The notes under the pieces were generated by a model, which worked only from the letters and a program-made list of their open reading frames with translations, had not been told where the DNA came from and made no database searches. Made by a program: the position numbers and the translations under genes. From CAZJAH01 sp964544155 (GTDB lineage: Bacteria > Bacteroidota > Ignavibacteria > Kapaibacteriales > UBA2268), in contig CAZJAH010000018.1 of assembly GCA_964544155.1 (NCBI GenBank), forward strand, positions 1 to 57,558: a stretch of DNA of 57,558 nucleotides. The letters are read 5' to 3'. Each line of letters begins with the position of its first letter. Position 1 is the stretch's first letter. Of this stretch, positions 56,116 through 57,558 are shown piece by piece.

Positions 56116-56207
56116 CCCCAAATTTATTTAATTATTTTATTTTCTAATATGTTTCGGCATTTATTTAATAAACAAAATACAAAAGAATAAATTACACTAA
56201 TCTAATA

Positions 56208-57275
56208 TTAATACGAAATATTCACTGTATTTTCCAAAAAAGTAAACAATTTTTTATCCGTATCCAGCTTAGCTTTTATTCCTATAGGCAAAATGATCTT
56301 ATTTTTCACATGGCCAAAAGGCATTTCAATAACGACAGGTATTCCAAGACCGCCGGTGAGCTGTTCGATCACTTCCTTGACCGAGAATTGCCGGTTAGGA
56401 TAAAAAGGCCTTCGCCTGTGCATATTTTCAAAACTGCCGAATATAATCCCTTTACAATTATCTAATTTACCAGCCTGAATTAAATGAGTAATCATTCGGT
56501 CAACTTTATAAGCCTCCTCGGAAACATCTTCAAGGAATAATATAGCATTATCCGTATTAATTTCAAAGTGGGTTCCGAGAGAACTTATCACAAGAGATAA
56601 ATTACCTCCGGTCAGCGGGCCTTCAGCCATACCACCTGTAATTATTTGACTTGAATTAAGTGAAACTGCTATCGCTTCTTTATGATGGCTGAAAAGGCTT
56701 TGCTTAATATAATTAACAGTAAATGCATTAAAATCAGATGATGCAACTACTCCGTGATAGGTAACCAGACCTGAATGCCTGTAAACAGCCAAAAGAAGCG
56801 CTGTAATATCACTATAACCCATTATGATCTTAGGATGCTTACGGAAATCATCCCAGTCCAGCCAAGGAAATATCCTCATCACACCATATCCGCCCCTGGC
56901 GCATAAAATGCAGTCAATGCTGTCATCTTTTAAAAAAGTATTGAATTCCTCAGCTCTTTGCTCATCCGGAGCAGAAAAATAACGGTGGTTATTCTTTTGA
57001 TTTTTTACCGAATCGCCGATAACAACTTCGCATCCCATATTGCGGAACACCCTTAAAGAATTTCGTATCTCCCACATGCTCGATGGGCTGGCAGGGGCAG
57101 TGATCGCGATCTTAGAACCTTCCATGAGGGGCGGAGGTACAATCCTGCTTTGATTATTACTGCTTCCGGAATATATGAATAGTTCATCCTGGAGGTCGCC
57201 CTGAGAAATGGCAATCCCCGGGGTGACGGCCGCGGCCGCGGCCAGCTTTAAAAAATTTCTGCGGCTGTTATCCAT
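56208..57275 (-). CDS. LD-carboxypeptidase (peptidase S66) with Tat signal
   Basis: A 355-residue exported enzyme. The N-terminus MDNSRRNFLKLAAAAAVTPG is a twin-arginine signal (RRNFLKL), so it is predicted to fold before export. The mature part is the S66 muramoyltetrapeptide (LD) carboxypeptidase family: AITAPASPSS, CARGGYGVMRIFPWLDW, the nucleophile Ser in GYSDITALLLAVY (about 155), Glu in LFLEDVSEEAYKVDRM (about 246) and His in MPFGHVKNKIILP (about 324). It trims or recycles the terminal D-alanine of peptidoglycan tetrapeptides. S66 enzymes are usually cytoplasmic, so the Tat signal is unusual but plausible for periplasmic recycling. Confidence 0.9.
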   Translation of the reverse strand: MDNSRRNFLKLAAAAAVTPGIAISQGDLQDELFIYSGSSNNQSRIVPPPLMEGSKIAITAPASPSSMWEIRNSLRVFRNMGCEVVIGDSVKNQKNNHRYFSAPDEQRAEEFNTFLKDDSIDCILCARGGYGVMRIFPWLDWDDFRKHPKIIMGYSDITALLLAVYRHSGLVTYHGVVASSDFNAFTVNYIKQSLFSHHKEAIAVSLNSSQIITGGMAEGPLTGGNLSLVISSLGTHFEINTDNAILFLEDVSEEAYKVDRMITHLIQAGKLDNCKGIIFGSFENMHRRRPFYPNRQFSVKEVIEQLTGGLGIPVVIEMPFGHVKNKIILPIGIKAKLDTDKKLFTFLENTVNISY

Positions 57276-57365
57276 TATGTCATAATCAATTGATCAATTA
57301 TACCAAAAAACAATATAAATGAAAAAATTGGAAAAAGTCAAAGAATTAAAAAAAAAGCCCCAAAA

Positions 57366-57397
57366 TTGTTAATCCTTAAGATAATTTCTTAACTTTG
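57366..57397 (+). promoter_or_regulatory. Bacteroidota-type promoter for tRNA-Ser
   Basis: TTG (57366-57368) and TAACTTTG (57390-57397), separated by 21 bp, fit the TTG-N19-21-TAnnTTTG consensus of the Bacteroidota primary sigma factor. The tRNA begins seven bases after the -7 box. This is the best promoter in the window and the main sequence evidence for lineage. Confidence 0.75.
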
Positions 57398-57404
57398 TAC
57401 GAAA

Positions 57405-57491
57405 GGAAAGGTGCAGGAGTGGTTTAACTGGCACGCCTGGAAAGCGTGTGTACCCGCAAGGGTACCGTGGGTTCGAATCCCACCCTTTCCG
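57405..57491 (+). tRNA. tRNA-Ser(GGA)
   Basis: Acceptor GGAAAGG/CCTTTCC with discriminator G. The anticodon arm CACGC-CTGGAAA-GCGTG gives GGA. There is a long variable arm (TACCCGCAAGGGTA), as expected for serine, and the T arm is GTGGG-TTCGAAT-CCCAC. CCA is not encoded. Confidence 0.95.
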
Positions 57492-57506
57492 CAGGATAGA
57501 AGCACT

Positions 57507-57546
57507 AAGCCCTTGCAGGCCAACAACTTGCAAGGGCTTTTCTTTT
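57507..57546 (+). terminator. Rho-independent terminator after tRNA-Ser
   Basis: A perfect 11-bp stem AAGCCCTTGCA/TGCAAGGGCTT with a T-rich tail (TTTTCTTTT). Confidence 0.85.
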
Positions 57547-57558
57547 AAGGCTAAACGT

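Noticed and set aside
56119..56126. TAnnTTTG-like element (CAAATTTA) on the minus strand before the giant cargo gene
   Set aside because: Only four bases from the start codon, so transcription would begin inside the gene.

Overview
This window is a stretch of bacterial chromosome, most likely from the Bacteroidota/Ignavibacteria-like part of the FCB group. The lineage evidence is: two secreted proteins with type IX secretion (T9SS) C-terminal sorting domains (49207-50589 and 51526-56115, both minus strand); Bacteroidota-type promoters with a TAnnTTTG -7 element, clearest before tRNA-Ser (TTG, 21 bp, TAACTTTG); weak Shine-Dalgarno sites; and many SCG-type lipoprotein signals. Flagellar stator genes (motA, motB) suggest a motile lineage rather than a typical gut Bacteroides. 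The genus cannot be fixed from sequence alone. I see no prophage, IS element, CRISPR array or integrase.

Layout: (1) 1-195, the 3' part of tRNA-Ala(GGC), tRNA-Asp(GTC) and a terminator. (2) 467-8304, a same-strand run: a phytoene-desaturase-like flavoprotein, two large ATP-grasp (PPDK_N) proteins and an HDOD protein. (3) 8446-14670, minus strand, a tripartite RND efflux operon led by a TetR regulator. (4) 14826-18839, purL translationally coupled to a nucleoid-associated-protein homologue, then a LolA-like lipoprotein. (5) 18836-24374, a glycosyltransferase, a CpoB-like lipoprotein and a third PPDK_N paralogue carrying a GAF-like domain and a nucleotidyltransferase domain. (6) 24664-25950, a glutamate dehydrogenase. 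(7) 26563-34927, the lipid-synthesis cluster yceD-rpmF-plsX-fabH-fabD-fabG-acpP-fabF-rnc followed by gcvPB. (8) 35144-38239, a metalloprotease/beta-propeller/outer-membrane-barrel fusion. (9) 38243-42861, minus strand, a TPR lipoprotein, motA, motB and a response regulator with a degenerate HD-GYP-like output. (10) rpmB and a second, hexameric-type glutamate dehydrogenase. (11) 44914-49206, glycosyltransferases interleaved with a HAD hydrolase and endonuclease III. (12) T9SS cargo proteins, an AlbA_2-type regulator, an LD-carboxypeptidase with a Tat signal, and tRNA-Ser(GGA).

The best candidate for an undescribed system is the PPDK_N trio (2010-5009, 5012-7345, 21201-24374). All three have a recognisable PEP-synthase/PPDK ATP-binding domain. 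None shows the GG-x-TSH phosphohistidine swivelling domain or the PEP/pyruvate TIM barrel. In its place is a shared C-terminal module with a GPGRWGS motif and a G(T/S)HFF histidine. Each copy has a different signalling input or output: two receiver domains, an uncharacterised helical N-terminus, or a GAF-like domain plus a nucleotidyltransferase. Two of the genes sit directly upstream of an HDOD gene. This looks like a phosphotransfer or nucleotide-dependent signalling family rather than central-carbon PEP synthase; that function is inference.

Other points of note are an RND pump without the usual Asp-Asp/Lys proton relay, the three-part protease/propeller/barrel fusion, a catalytically dead HD-GYP domain in a stator operon, and two different glutamate dehydrogenases.
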